DNA from: 13-2-20CM-66-19 sp963824395
Lineage (GTDB): Bacteria; Pseudomonadota; Gammaproteobacteria; Steroidobacterales; Steroidobacteraceae
DNA: 64,000 nucleotides
Assembly (NCBI GenBank): GCA_963824395.1
Contig: CAWGPF010000005.1
Span: 620,001 to 684,000 of the forward strand
Direction: 5' to 3'
Shown here: positions 16,731 to 25,317 of the stretch, in pieces
Numbering within the stretch: the stretch's first letter is position 1
Layout: each line of letters starts with the position of its first letter
Notes under the pieces: generated by a model
The model's database searches: none
What the model was told of the DNA's origin: nothing
Seen by the model: only the letters and a program-made list of their open reading frames with translations
Translations under genes and position numbers: made by a program

Positions 16731-18794
16731 ATGCTGAAGAAAGTCGTGGGCGTCGTGCTCGCAGTCGTGGGTGCGTTCGCCATCGCAGGCATTGCCCTGC
16801 ACCGGCACGAGCCGATCAACGCCCTGTGGATCGTCACGGCGGCCGTGTGCGTGTACCTGCTCGGTTATCGCATCTACGCCGCCTGGCTCGCCGCGCGGGT
16901 GCTCGCGGTGGATCCGACGCGCGCGACGCCTGCGGAAAGGCTCAACAACGGCCGTGACTTCGTGCCGACCCACCGCGCGATCGTCTTCGGCCATCACTTC
17001 GCGGCAATCGCCGGCCCTGGACCCCTCGTCGGCCCGACACTTGCCGCCCAGTTCGGCTACCTGCCGGGGACGTTATGGATCCTGGTGGGCGCGGTATTCG
17101 GCGGCTGCGTGCAGGACATGACGATCCTGCTGCTGTCGACGCGCCGCGACGGACGCAGCCTCGGCCAGATGGCGCGCGATGAGTTCGGGCCGGTGGGGGG
17201 CTTCGCCGCGCTGATCGGCACGCTCCTCATCATGATCATCCTGTGCGCGGTCTTAAGCCTCGTCATCGTCAACGTCATGAAGCACAGCCCGTGGGCGACC
17301 TCCACCGTGCTCGCCACCATCCCGGCGGCACTTCTCGTCGGCCTGTACCTGCGGCTGTGGCGGCCGGGGCGGGTGCTGGAAGCCACCGTGCTCGGGGTCA
17401 TCCTCATCATGGCGGCCCTGCTCGGCGGCGGGTGGCTCGATCACCAGCCGCAGCTGCGCGTACTGTTCGACTACGAGAGCCTCACGCTGGCCGGCTTCGT
17501 CATCGTCTACGGCTTCCTCGCGGCGATCCTGCCGGTGTGGCTGCTGCTCGCCCCGCGCGACTACCTCTCGACGTTCCTCAAACTCGGCACGGTGATTCTG
17601 CTCGCCATCGCGATCGTCATCACCCACCCGATTATCAAGATGCCCGCCATTACCCCGTTCGTGGATGGCAGCGGGCCGCTCTTTGGCGGCAAGGTATTTC
17701 CGTTCGTGTTTATCACCATCGCCTGCGGGGCGATCTCAGGGTTCCACGCCCTCATCGCCAGCGGCACGAGTCCGAAGCTGATCACGAGCGAGGCGGACGT
17801 GCGTCTGGTCGGCTACGGCAGCATGGCGCTCGAATCCTTCGTCGCCATCATGGCCCTGATCGCCGCGACGCTGCTCGACCCCGGTGTGTTCTTCGCCATC
17901 AACAGCGGCGCGGGCATCGTCGGCGCCACGCCGGCGGCGGCGGTGCACACGATCAGCGGCTGGGGCTTCCCGGTCACGGTCGAGCAGATGCGTGACCTTG
18001 CGAACGCCATGGGTGAACAGACGCTCTTTGCGCGTACCGGTGGCGCGCCGTCGCTCGCGGTCGGCATGGCGAGCATCTTCGGCTCGACTTTCGGCCGCGG
18101 GCTGCTGGCGCTCTGGTACCACTTCGCCATCATGTTCGAGGCGGTGTTCCTGCTTGCTACCCTGGACGCGGGCACGAGGGTCGGCCGCTTCATGGTGCAG
18201 GACCTCCTCGGGCGCGCCTGGGAGCCGCTCGGGCGTACCTCCTGGTATCCCTCCGTGCTCTTCTCCAGTGCCGTCATCGTCGGGGGCTGGGGATACTTCC
18301 TCTACGTCGGCGTCATCGACCCCAACGGCGGTGTCAACATCCTCTGGCCGCTGTTCGGCATTTCCAACCAGATGCTGGCCGCGATCGCGCTCTCGATCGC
18401 CACGGGTATTCTGGTGAAGTCCGGCAAGGCGCGCTACGCCTGGGTGACGCTCGCGCCGCTCGCCTGGCTTGCGGTGGTGACGACGACCGCGGCGTGGCAG
18501 AAGATCACGAGCCCGGATGTGCACATCGGGCTGTTCGCCGCCGCCGATGATCTGGCGACGAAGCTCGCCAGCGGCACGCTCCCGGCCGCGCGCGCCGCGG
18601 TCGCACCGCAGCTGATATTCAACCAGCGCCTGGATGCCTGGCTTGCCATGCTGTTCACGGCAGTGCTGTGGTTCGTCATCCTCGATATGGCGCGCATCTG
18701 CCTGCGCTTCCTGCGCGGTCAGCGCGTGCCGGCCACCTCCGAGACGCCTTACCGCGTAAGCCGCCTGAACGCGGCGGTGCCGGAGGCCCCATGA
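16731..18794 (+). CDS. cstA: Carbon starvation protein A (peptide/pyruvate transporter)
   Basis: A 687-residue polytopic membrane protein of the CstA family. Recognisable family blocks are NNGRDFVPTHRAIVFGHHFA, AIAGPGPLVGPTLAAQFGYLP, and the large C-terminal transmembrane half with FGISNQMLAAIALS. CstA proteins take up peptides or pyruvate when carbon is short. The gene overlaps the following small YbdD-like gene by four bases (ATGA), the standard pairing in proteobacteria. Position after hutF suggests a shared role in scavenging nitrogen and carbon, though a promoter of its own in the 24-base gap cannot be excluded. Confidence 0.95.
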   Translation: MLKKVVGVVLAVVGAFAIAGIALHRHEPINALWIVTAAVCVYLLGYRIYAAWLAARVLAVDPTRATPAERLNNGRDFVPTHRAIVFGHHFAAIAGPGPLVGPTLAAQFGYLPGTLWILVGAVFGGCVQDMTILLLSTRRDGRSLGQMARDEFGPVGGFAALIGTLLIMIILCAVLSLVIVNVMKHSPWATSTVLATIPAALLVGLYLRLWRPGRVLEATVLGVILIMAALLGGGWLDHQPQLRVLFDYESLTLAGFVIVYGFLAAILPVWLLLAPRDYLSTFLKLGTVILLAIAIVITHPIIKMPAITPFVDGSGPLFGGKVFPFVFITIACGAISGFHALIASGTSPKLITSEADVRLVGYGSMALESFVAIMALIAATLLDPGVFFAINSGAGIVGATPAAAVHTISGWGFPVTVEQMRDLANAMGEQTLFARTGGAPSLAVGMASIFGSTFGRGLLALWYHFAIMFEAVFLLATLDAGTRVGRFMVQDLLGRAWEPLGRTSWYPSVLFSSAVIVGGWGYFLYVGVIDPNGGVNILWPLFGISNQMLAAIALSIATGILVKSGKARYAWVTLAPLAWLAVVTTTAAWQKITSPDVHIGLFAAADDLATKLASGTLPAARAAVAPQLIFNQRLDAWLAMLFTAVLWFVILDMARICLRFLRGQRVPATSETPYRVSRLNAAVPEAP

Positions 18795-18985
18795 ACACAG
18801 GACACGCGGCGGACTGCCTGCGACGCGCCTGGGAGTTTCTGCGGCGCCTCTGCGGTGATGACGCCTACGAGCGCTACCGGGACCACCAGGCGCTGCGGCA
18901 CCCGGATGCACCGCTCATGAGCCGGCGCGAGTTCTGTGCGGACGAAAACCGGCGCAAATGGAGTGGCGTAAGCCGCTGCTGCTGA
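18791..18985 (+). CDS. YbdD/YjiX-family small protein (DUF466)
   Basis: A 64-residue basic protein of the family regularly encoded right after cstA or btsT. The core WEFLRRLCGDDAYERYRDHQ and the C-terminal MSRREFCADENRRK are characteristic. It starts inside the last codons of cstA, so it is translationally coupled. Members are needed for activity of the partner transporter, although how is not well known. It has no membrane segment and probably works on the cytoplasmic face. Confidence 0.88.
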   Translation: MNTGHAADCLRRAWEFLRRLCGDDAYERYRDHQALRHPDAPLMSRREFCADENRRKWSGVSRCC

Positions 18986-19012
18986 AGGCCGCGCGATCAC
19001 AAGGCCATGCCT

Positions 19013-19033
19013 GAGGCGCCCGAAAGGGGCCTC
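19013..19033 (+). terminator. Hairpin after the cstA unit, possible terminator
   Basis: The arms GAGGCGCCC and GGGGCCTC pair with one bulged base around a GAAA tetraloop, 28 bases after the small gene's stop. No T-run follows, so it may be a pause or Rho-assisted site and not a classical terminator. Confidence 0.35.
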
Positions 19034-19059
19034 CGAGGGTCGCAGGTGCCGGAAAATGT

Positions 19060-19075
19060 TAAGCTAGGTGGCTTA
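19060..19075. promoter_or_regulatory. Short palindrome upstream of the arn operon
   Basis: TAAGC and GCTTA are inverted around six bases, about 45 bases before the first arn start. It could be an operator. It does not match the spacing of a PmrA box (two direct TTAA repeats 11 bp apart), so the regulator is unknown. Confidence 0.3.
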
Positions 19076-19120
19076 GTACCGGGCGCCCGTTTCGGATTGC
19101 TGCCCTGCGGAAGGACGCAA

Positions 19121-20182
19121 ATGTCTCTGAAAATCATGATCCTCGGCGCCAACGGCTTCATCGGCAGCGGCCTTACGGATGCGATCCTGCGGGAGCGCGA
19201 CTGGGAGGTCTACGGGATCGACCTTTCCGACAACAAGCTCGGCGACCTGCCCAAGAACGACCGTTTCCACTTCATCGAAGGTGACATCACCATCAATAAG
19301 GAGTGGGTTGAGTATCACGTCAAGAAGTGCGACGTGGTGGTGCCACTGGTCGCGATCGCCAACCCCGCCCAGTACGTGACCCATCCGCTGCGGGTGTTCG
19401 AGCTCGACTTCGAGGCCAACATCGACATCGTCCGCCACTGCGTGAAGTACAACAAGCGCCTGATCTTCCCCTCGACCTCCGAGATCTACGGCATGTCCCC
19501 GGATGCGGTGCTGGATGAGGAGAAGAGCAACCTCGTCTACGGGCCCATCAACAAGCAGCGCTGGATCTACGCGGCCTCCAAGCAGCTGCTTGACCGGGTG
19601 ATCTACGCCTACGGGGTGCGCGACAACCTCGACTACACGCTGTTCCGGCCGTTCAACTTCATCGGCCCGAATCTCGATAACGTCGAGGAGCCCAAGGAAG
19701 GCAGCTCGCGGGTGTTCACGCAGTTCCTCTCCAACGTGCTTTACCGCCGCCCGATCAAGCTGGTCGACGGTGGCAGCCAGAAGCGCTCCTTCACCTATAT
19801 CGAGGATGCCATTCAGTGCCTGCTGACGATCCTCGAGAACAAGGAGCAGCGCGCCAGCCGCCGCATCTTCAACATCGGCAACCCCAACAACTGCATCTCC
19901 ATCCGGGATCTCGCCGAGCGCACGATCCGCATTGCCCAGGAGTTTCCGGTGCTGCGCGAGAATGCCAAGGCCACCGAGATCATCGATATCTCGGCCGGGG
20001 ATTACTACGGCAAGTACTACCAGGACATCCAGGTACGCGTACCCAACATCGAGGCCGCCGGGCGCGATCTGGGCTGGAAGCCCACCACCGACATGGACAC
20101 CGCGATCCGCAAGACCATCGCCTTCTACGTGAACCAGCCGGGCTTCGGTACCCGGGCGGCGGCGATGGCGGCGGGGATCTAA
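19121..20182 (+). CDS. arnA: UDP-glucuronate decarboxylase, stand-alone ArnA C-terminal domain
   Basis: A 353-residue short-chain dehydrogenase corresponding to the C-terminal half of E. coli ArnA. It has the NAD-binding ILGANGFIGSGL, the catalytic glutamate E121 in STSEIYG, and the Tyr150/Lys154 pair in WIYAASK. It oxidatively decarboxylates UDP-glucuronate to UDP-4-keto-pentose, the first step toward 4-amino-4-deoxy-arabinose. In enterobacteria this domain is fused to the formyltransferase; here that is a separate gene at 24388. ATG 19121 has AAGGA seven bases upstream; longer in-frame readings lack any homology. It heads the seven-gene arn operon. Confidence 0.92.
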   Translation: MSLKIMILGANGFIGSGLTDAILRERDWEVYGIDLSDNKLGDLPKNDRFHFIEGDITINKEWVEYHVKKCDVVVPLVAIANPAQYVTHPLRVFELDFEANIDIVRHCVKYNKRLIFPSTSEIYGMSPDAVLDEEKSNLVYGPINKQRWIYAASKQLLDRVIYAYGVRDNLDYTLFRPFNFIGPNLDNVEEPKEGSSRVFTQFLSNVLYRRPIKLVDGGSQKRSFTYIEDAIQCLLTILENKEQRASRRIFNIGNPNNCISIRDLAERTIRIAQEFPVLRENAKATEIIDISAGDYYGKYYQDIQVRVPNIEAAGRDLGWKPTTDMDTAIRKTIAFYVNQPGFGTRAAAMAAGI

Positions 20183-20209
20183 CCCAAGCGCACGCTGAAT
20201 CTTGCGATC

Positions 20210-21862
20210 ATGAGCAGCGACACGGGCGCCGCGCCGCCGGCGGTGAGACTCGGGTGGCTGGCATGGCTGCTCCTCGCGCTCGCCTGGTTCGCCACCATGC
20301 CGCTGCGCCCGCTGCTTGACCCGGACGAGGGACGCTACGCGGAGATCCCGCGCGAGATGCTCGTGAGCGGGGACTGGGTCACCCCGCGTTTCAATGACCT
20401 GAAGTACTTCGAAAAGCCGCCGCTGCAGTACTGGGCCACCGCGGCCACCTACGAGGTGGCGGGCGTGCGGCCCTGGAGCTCGCGCCTGTGGGGCGTCGGA
20501 CTGGCGTTCGCGTGCCTGCCGCTGGTGTATGCCTGGACGCGGCGGCTCTATGGCTCGGGTGCAGCCCTTGCCGCGCTGGTGGCACTCGCCGTCAGCCCCT
20601 ACTTCGTGGTCGTCGGGCACCTGAACCTCCTCGACCAGGCCTTCACGTTCTGGCTCACCGCCGCGGTGCTCGCCTTCGCCTATGCGCAGCTTCAGGCGGG
20701 CCGGGCGGAGCGCAATGCGATGCTCCTCGCCTGGGCGTGCGCAGCGCTCGCGGTGCTCTCAAAGGGCATCGTGGTCGGGGTGCTGGCCGGTGGCGCGCTC
20801 ATCATCTACTCCGCGCTGGAGCGCGATGCGCGCGTCTGGCGGCGGCTGCACGCGCTGCCGGGCGTGGCGCTGTTCCTCCTCATCGCCGCACCCTGGTTCT
20901 TACTCGTGACGCTGCGCAACCCGAGCTTCCCCGGCTTTTTCTTCGTGCACGAGCATTTCGCGCGCTTCCTGACGACGGTGCACCAGCGCGTGGAACCCTG
21001 GTGGTTCTTCCTGCCGCTGCTGCTCTTGGCGGTGCTGCCCTGGGCGACTTCCGCGTGGCGCGGCCTTGGCGCGTGGCGGCTCGAGGCGCCGCGCGATCCG
21101 GGCAGTGAGCCGATGACGGCTTTCCGGCCGCTGCGGTTCCTCCTGATCTTCTGCGCACTGACGCTGGTGTTCTTCTCGGCCTCAGGATCGAAGCTCGCCC
21201 CTTACATCCTGCCGATGGTGCCGCCACTGGCAGTCCTTGCCGGGGTGTACGCGGCGGATCGCGAGCGGCTGGCGCGCCGCGCCGCGCAGGCCGGCGCGGC
21301 GCTTATCGTCATCGTCGCCGCGGGCCTCCTCATCTACTGTGCGTGCCACAACAGCTTCGTGCCCCAGGGGCTGCTCGCCTGGTGTGGCGCCGGCGCGCTC
21401 ACCGCGGTGACCGGGGTGCTGGCGAGCGCCCGCGGATCGCGACTCGGCCTGCGGCAGGCAGCACTGGCGACGGCGCTCACGGGCATTCTCGCCTGGCAGT
21501 TCCTGCTGTGCGCCTTCAGCCTCATGCCGCCGGCGCGCTCGGCCGCGCAGCTCGTGCGTAGCGTGCGTCCCTTCATCACGAGCGGCATGCCGCTTTACAG
21601 CGTGGGACAGTATCGCGAGACGATTTCCCCCTACCTCGGCCGCACGCTGCAGCTTGCCGGTTACGAGGGGGAGCTGCAGTTCGGGCTCGGCGAAGAGCCC
21701 GCCAAACGCATGTCCACCGAGCAGTTCGCGCAGGCCTGGAGCGGCGGGGGCGCGGCCGTGGCATTCTTCGAACCCGACGTCTGGGACACCTGGCGACGCC
21801 GCGGCCTGCCAGGCCGCGTCATCGCCGCCGATTACCACACCGTTGCCGTGAGTCGCCTGTGA
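20210..21862 (+). CDS. arnT: 4-amino-4-deoxy-L-arabinose lipid A transferase
   Basis: A 550-residue glycosyltransferase of the GT-C (PMT) type. The family's signature loop appears early (LLDPDEGRYAEIPREML), followed by FNDLKYFEKPPLQYW, then about a dozen membrane helices and a soluble periplasmic C-terminal part. It transfers the amino-sugar from undecaprenyl phosphate to lipid A on the outer face of the inner membrane, lowering the negative charge and giving resistance to polymyxin-type peptides. It sits between the first enzyme and the small transporter gene, an order different from the enterobacterial arnBCADTEF. Confidence 0.92.
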   Translation: MSSDTGAAPPAVRLGWLAWLLLALAWFATMPLRPLLDPDEGRYAEIPREMLVSGDWVTPRFNDLKYFEKPPLQYWATAATYEVAGVRPWSSRLWGVGLAFACLPLVYAWTRRLYGSGAALAALVALAVSPYFVVVGHLNLLDQAFTFWLTAAVLAFAYAQLQAGRAERNAMLLAWACAALAVLSKGIVVGVLAGGALIIYSALERDARVWRRLHALPGVALFLLIAAPWFLLVTLRNPSFPGFFFVHEHFARFLTTVHQRVEPWWFFLPLLLLAVLPWATSAWRGLGAWRLEAPRDPGSEPMTAFRPLRFLLIFCALTLVFFSASGSKLAPYILPMVPPLAVLAGVYAADRERLARRAAQAGAALIVIVAAGLLIYCACHNSFVPQGLLAWCGAGALTAVTGVLASARGSRLGLRQAALATALTGILAWQFLLCAFSLMPPARSAAQLVRSVRPFITSGMPLYSVGQYRETISPYLGRTLQLAGYEGELQFGLGEEPAKRMSTEQFAQAWSGGGAAVAFFEPDVWDTWRRRGLPGRVIAADYHTVAVSRL

Positions 21863-22230
21863 AACTGACCGACTTCCTGATCCTCTTCAGCGGCGTGCTG
21901 CTGAACGCGCTCGCGCAGCTCGGGCTGAAGGCTGCTACCCGTGTCAGCGGGCCGCTGCTGGCGGGGGATGCCGGGGTGTGGCAGCGCGGGCTGCAGCTGC
22001 TGAGCGTGCCGCCCTTGTGGTATGCGCTCTTTGCCTACGGTCTGAGCCTGATCGTCTGGCTCGTCGGACTGTCGCGCGTGCCGGTCACGCAGGCCTATCC
22101 CTTGCTGTCGCTCGGCTATGTGATCAACATCGGACTCGCCTGGTGGCTGCTCGGCGAAGTACCCAATGCGCAGCGCGTCGCCGGCATCGCCGTCATCGTG
22201 GTTGGAGTTATTCTGGTGGCCCGCTCATGA
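21859..22230 (+). CDS. arnE: EmrE-like undecaprenyl-phosphate-aminoarabinose flippase subunit
   Basis: A 123-residue protein with four predicted membrane helices and the small-multidrug-resistance fold. It overlaps the end of arnT (GTGA) and the start of arnB. In enterobacteria ArnE and ArnF form a pair that moves the sugar-lipid to the periplasmic face. Only one such gene is present here, so it may work as a homodimer, or its partner lies elsewhere. Assignment to ArnE over ArnF is arbitrary on sequence alone; operon position is the main support. Confidence 0.8.
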   Translation: MKLTDFLILFSGVLLNALAQLGLKAATRVSGPLLAGDAGVWQRGLQLLSVPPLWYALFAYGLSLIVWLVGLSRVPVTQAYPLLSLGYVINIGLAWWLLGEVPNAQRVAGIAVIVVGVILVARS

Positions 22231-23375
22231 ATGCCGTGCACAAGACCGACGCTCCGTTCCTGCCCTTCACGCGCCCGAGCATCGACGAGGAGACCGTCGC
22301 TGCGGTGACGGAGGTGCTGCGCTCGGGCTGGCTCGCCACGGGACCGAAGGTGGCGCAGCTGGAGGCGGAGTTGTCGCGCTACTGCGGCGGGCGCCCGATC
22401 CGTGTCGAGACTTCCGCGACCGCCGGCATGGAGATGGCGCTGCTTGCCGCCGGGATTGGTGCCGGCGATGAGGTCATCACGCCCGCCCTGAGCTTCGTCG
22501 CCACCGCCAACGTCATCATGCGCGTCGGCGCCCGCCCGGTGTTCGTGGACGTCGGTCTCGACTCGCGCAACATCGATCTGGCGCAGGCCGAGGCCGCCAT
22601 CACCGAGCGCACGCGCGCCATCATGCCGGTGCACTTCGCGGGGCTGCCCGTGGACATGGAGCGCCTGTATGCGCTCGCCGCCCGCCACGGCCTGCGGGTG
22701 ATCGAGGATGCCGCGCACGCCATCGGCTCATCCTACCGCGGGCGGCGCATCGGCAGCTTCGGCGACCTCGTGGTCTTCAGCTTCCACCCCAACAAGAACA
22801 TGACCACCATCGAGGGCGGGGCGATCTCGGGGGGCTCGCCCGAGGAACTCAGGCGCATCGAGCTCGAGCGCTGGCACGGGCAGGTGAAATCGGGCGTCGA
22901 CGGCTTCGACACCCTGCTCCCCGGGGGCAAGTCGAACCTCTCGGACGTCGCCGCGGCCGTCGGCCTCGGGCAGCTGAAGCGCCTCGAGGAATTCAACGCC
23001 CGCCGCCGGGCGCTGGTGGCGCGCTACTACGCGCTGTGGGGCAGCTCGGCGCCGCTGCGGCTGCCGGAGCGCGGCGACGAGGGCCACAGCTGGCACGTGT
23101 TCACACCGCTCCTGCCGCTCACGGACCTCTCGATCACGCGGCCCGGCTTCATCGAGGCCATGAAGGCGCACGGCATCGGGGTCGGTGTGCACTACCCGGC
23201 CATCCACCTCTTCAGCTGCTACCGTGCGCTCGGCTACCGCGAGGGGCAGTTCCCCAATGCCGAGCGCATCGGGCGCGAGACCGTGACGCTGCCGCTGTTC
23301 CCCGCCATGCAGCTCAGCGACGTCGAGCGCGTGGTCGAGGCCGGCAACGCGATTCTCAGCGGAGCGCGCCGATGA
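22227..23375 (+). CDS. arnB: UDP-4-amino-4-deoxy-L-arabinose aminotransferase
   Basis: A 382-residue PLP enzyme of the DegT/DnrJ/EryC1 sugar aminotransferase family. It has the N-terminal LPFTRPSIDEETVAAV, the cofactor segment ETSATAGMEMALLAAG, the VIEDAAHAIGSSYRG aspartate motif and the Schiff-base lysine K190 in HPNKNMTT. It aminates the 4-keto sugar nucleotide made by the decarboxylase at 19121, using glutamate. It overlaps its neighbours on both sides by four bases, which supports tight co-expression. Conserved blocks and length match ArnB. Confidence 0.93.
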   Translation: MNAVHKTDAPFLPFTRPSIDEETVAAVTEVLRSGWLATGPKVAQLEAELSRYCGGRPIRVETSATAGMEMALLAAGIGAGDEVITPALSFVATANVIMRVGARPVFVDVGLDSRNIDLAQAEAAITERTRAIMPVHFAGLPVDMERLYALAARHGLRVIEDAAHAIGSSYRGRRIGSFGDLVVFSFHPNKNMTTIEGGAISGGSPEELRRIELERWHGQVKSGVDGFDTLLPGGKSNLSDVAAAVGLGQLKRLEEFNARRRALVARYYALWGSSAPLRLPERGDEGHSWHVFTPLLPLTDLSITRPGFIEAMKAHGIGVGVHYPAIHLFSCYRALGYREGQFPNAERIGRETVTLPLFPAMQLSDVERVVEAGNAILSGARR

Positions 23376-24391
23376 CCCCCGACATCTCCGTCATCATCCC
23401 GGTCTACAACGAGGAGGAGGGCCTGCCGCAGCTGTTCGCGCGGCTGTACCCGGCGCTCGATGCGCTGGCGCGCTCCTATGAGGTCGTGTTCGTGGACGAC
23501 GGCAGTTCGGACCGCTCGGTGGCGACGCTGCGCGAGCAGTTCCAGAGCCGCCCGGACGTCACGCGCGTGGTGGTGCTGGCGCGCAACGCCGGGCAGCACC
23601 TGGCGATCCTCGCCGCCTTCGCGCAGAGCCGCGGCCGCTACGTGATCACCCTCGATGCGGACCTGCAGAACCCGCCCGAGGAGATCGGGCGCCTCGTGGC
23701 CGCCATGGACGCGGGCGCGGACTACGTCGGCACCATCCGCATGAGCCGCCAGGACGTCATGTGGCGCCGCGCCGCCTCGCGCCTGATGAACCGGGTGCGC
23801 GAGGGCACGACCTCCATCCGCATCACCGACCAGGGGTGCATGCTGCGCGGCTACGATCGCAGCGTCATCGATGCGGTCAACAACTGCACCGAGGTGAGCA
23901 CCTACGTGCCAGCCCTCGCCTACACCTTCGCGCGCCACCCGGTGGAGATCGAGGTGACGCACGCCGAGCGCACCGTCGGGCAGTCCAAGTACTCGCTGTT
24001 CTCGCTCATCCGCCTCAACTTTGACCTCATGACCGGTTTTTCGGTCGCGCCGCTGCAGTTCTTCTCCATGGCGGGCGTCGTGATCGCGCTGATCTCGTTC
24101 TTTCTCGTGGTGTACCTGGCGATCCGGCGAGTGATCGTCGGTCCTGAGGCCGAAGGCCTCTTCACGCTGTTCGCGGTCGCCTTCTTCCTGATCGGCGTGA
24201 CGCTCGTCGGGCTCGGGGTGGTGGGTGAGTACGTCGGGCGCATCTACGAGCAGGTGCGCCAGCGGCCGCGCTACACGGTGGCGGCGGTGCTGGAGGAGGG
24301 CACGGCGACCTCGGCCCTGCAGCTGCCGCGCGCCGCGCCCCCGGACCTGAGGGTCGCGGCGCCGCAGGCGGCCCCCGGAGCCCCTGAGTGA
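23372..24391 (+). CDS. arnC: Undecaprenyl-phosphate 4-deoxy-4-formamido-L-arabinose transferase
   Basis: A 339-residue family 2 glycosyltransferase: nucleotide-binding ISVIIPVYNEEEGLPQLF, VVFVDDGSSDRS, and the metal-binding LDADLQNPPEEIG, followed by two C-terminal membrane helices (about 225-300) that hold it at the inner membrane. It moves the formamido sugar from UDP to undecaprenyl phosphate. The start ATG 23372 overlaps the stop of arnB; a longer in-frame reading lies inside arnB and has no support. The last 30 residues are a low-complexity Ala/Pro tail. Confidence 0.93.
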   Translation: MTPDISVIIPVYNEEEGLPQLFARLYPALDALARSYEVVFVDDGSSDRSVATLREQFQSRPDVTRVVVLARNAGQHLAILAAFAQSRGRYVITLDADLQNPPEEIGRLVAAMDAGADYVGTIRMSRQDVMWRRAASRLMNRVREGTTSIRITDQGCMLRGYDRSVIDAVNNCTEVSTYVPALAYTFARHPVEIEVTHAERTVGQSKYSLFSLIRLNFDLMTGFSVAPLQFFSMAGVVIALISFFLVVYLAIRRVIVGPEAEGLFTLFAVAFFLIGVTLVGLGVVGEYVGRIYEQVRQRPRYTVAAVLEEGTATSALQLPRAAPPDLRVAAPQAAPGAPE

Positions 24392-25314
24392 CCCTCGCGC
24401 GCGCCGTCGTCTTTGCCTATCACGACGTCGGCGTGCGCTGCCTGAAGACCCTGCTCTCGGGCGGGGTCGAGGTGCCACTCGTCGTCACCGTGGCGGACGA
24501 TCCGAACGAGGCCCAGTGGTATGCCAGCGTCGCCGACACCGCACGCGACTACGGCATCGAGGTGGTGGCGCCGGGGGATGCCAACACGCCGCAGCTGGAG
24601 CGGCAGCTGGGGCAGCTGGCGCCCGACTTCCTGTTCTCGTTCTACTACCGCTCGCTGCTCAAGGCGCCGCTGCTCGCCAGCGCCCGCCGCGGCGCCCTCA
24701 ACATGCATGGCTCGCTCCTGCCGAAGTACCGCGGCCGCGCACCGGTCAACTGGGCGATCCTGAACGGTGAGCGCGAGACGGGCGCGACGCTGCACTACAT
24801 GGTCGAGCGCGCCGATGCCGGTGACATCGTCGATCAGCTCGCCATCCCGATCCTTGAGGACGACGATGCGCGCGCGGTGTTCGCCAAGGTCACGGTGGCG
24901 GCCGAGACCATCCTCGCCCGCTCCCTCCCGGGACTCATCGCCGGCAGCGCGCCACGCCGACCGCAGCCTGTCGCGCCCGGCCAGTACTTTGGCCGCCGTA
25001 CGCCCGAGGACGGTCGCATCGACTGGCGCTGGCCGGCGCGGCGCATCCATGATCTGGTGCGCGCCGTGGCGCCGCCTTTCCCGTCAGCCTTCGCCATGGT
25101 CGGTGGGGCGCGCTGGCAGATCCACCGCACGCGCCTCGCCGGTGCCGCTGCGCCCGGGGCGCGGCGCGGGCATCTTTACGGTGCGCAGGGCGAGTGCCTG
25201 GTCGCCTGCGCCGACGGGCAGGCGCTGCGGCTGCTCGCGGCCGCCGATGAGCACGGCACGCTCGACCTTGCGGCCCTGGCCCAGCAGCTCGCGCAGCACC
25301 CGGTCGCGCTTTAG
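24388..25314 (+). CDS. arnA: UDP-aminoarabinose formyltransferase, stand-alone ArnA N-terminal domain
   Basis: A 308-residue formyltransferase equal to the N-terminal half of E. coli ArnA. The active-site Asn and His lie in NMHGSLLPKYRGRAPVNWAI, with the Asp further on in the segment ERADAGDIVDQ. It formylates UDP-amino-arabinose from 10-formyl-tetrahydrofolate before transfer to the lipid carrier. The GTG start overlaps the arnC stop. The catalytic triad is intact, so the split form should be active. Separation from the decarboxylase, five genes upstream, is the notable point. Confidence 0.92.
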   Translation: MTLARAVVFAYHDVGVRCLKTLLSGGVEVPLVVTVADDPNEAQWYASVADTARDYGIEVVAPGDANTPQLERQLGQLAPDFLFSFYYRSLLKAPLLASARRGALNMHGSLLPKYRGRAPVNWAILNGERETGATLHYMVERADAGDIVDQLAIPILEDDDARAVFAKVTVAAETILARSLPGLIAGSAPRRPQPVAPGQYFGRRTPEDGRIDWRWPARRIHDLVRAVAPPFPSAFAMVGGARWQIHRTRLAGAAAPGARRGHLYGAQGECLVACADGQALRLLAAADEHGTLDLAALAQQLAQHPVAL

Positions 25315-25317
25315 CCA

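Noticed and set aside
19055..19080. PmrA box upstream of arn
   Set aside because: The two TTA-containing halves are inverted and wrongly spaced for the PmrA direct repeat.
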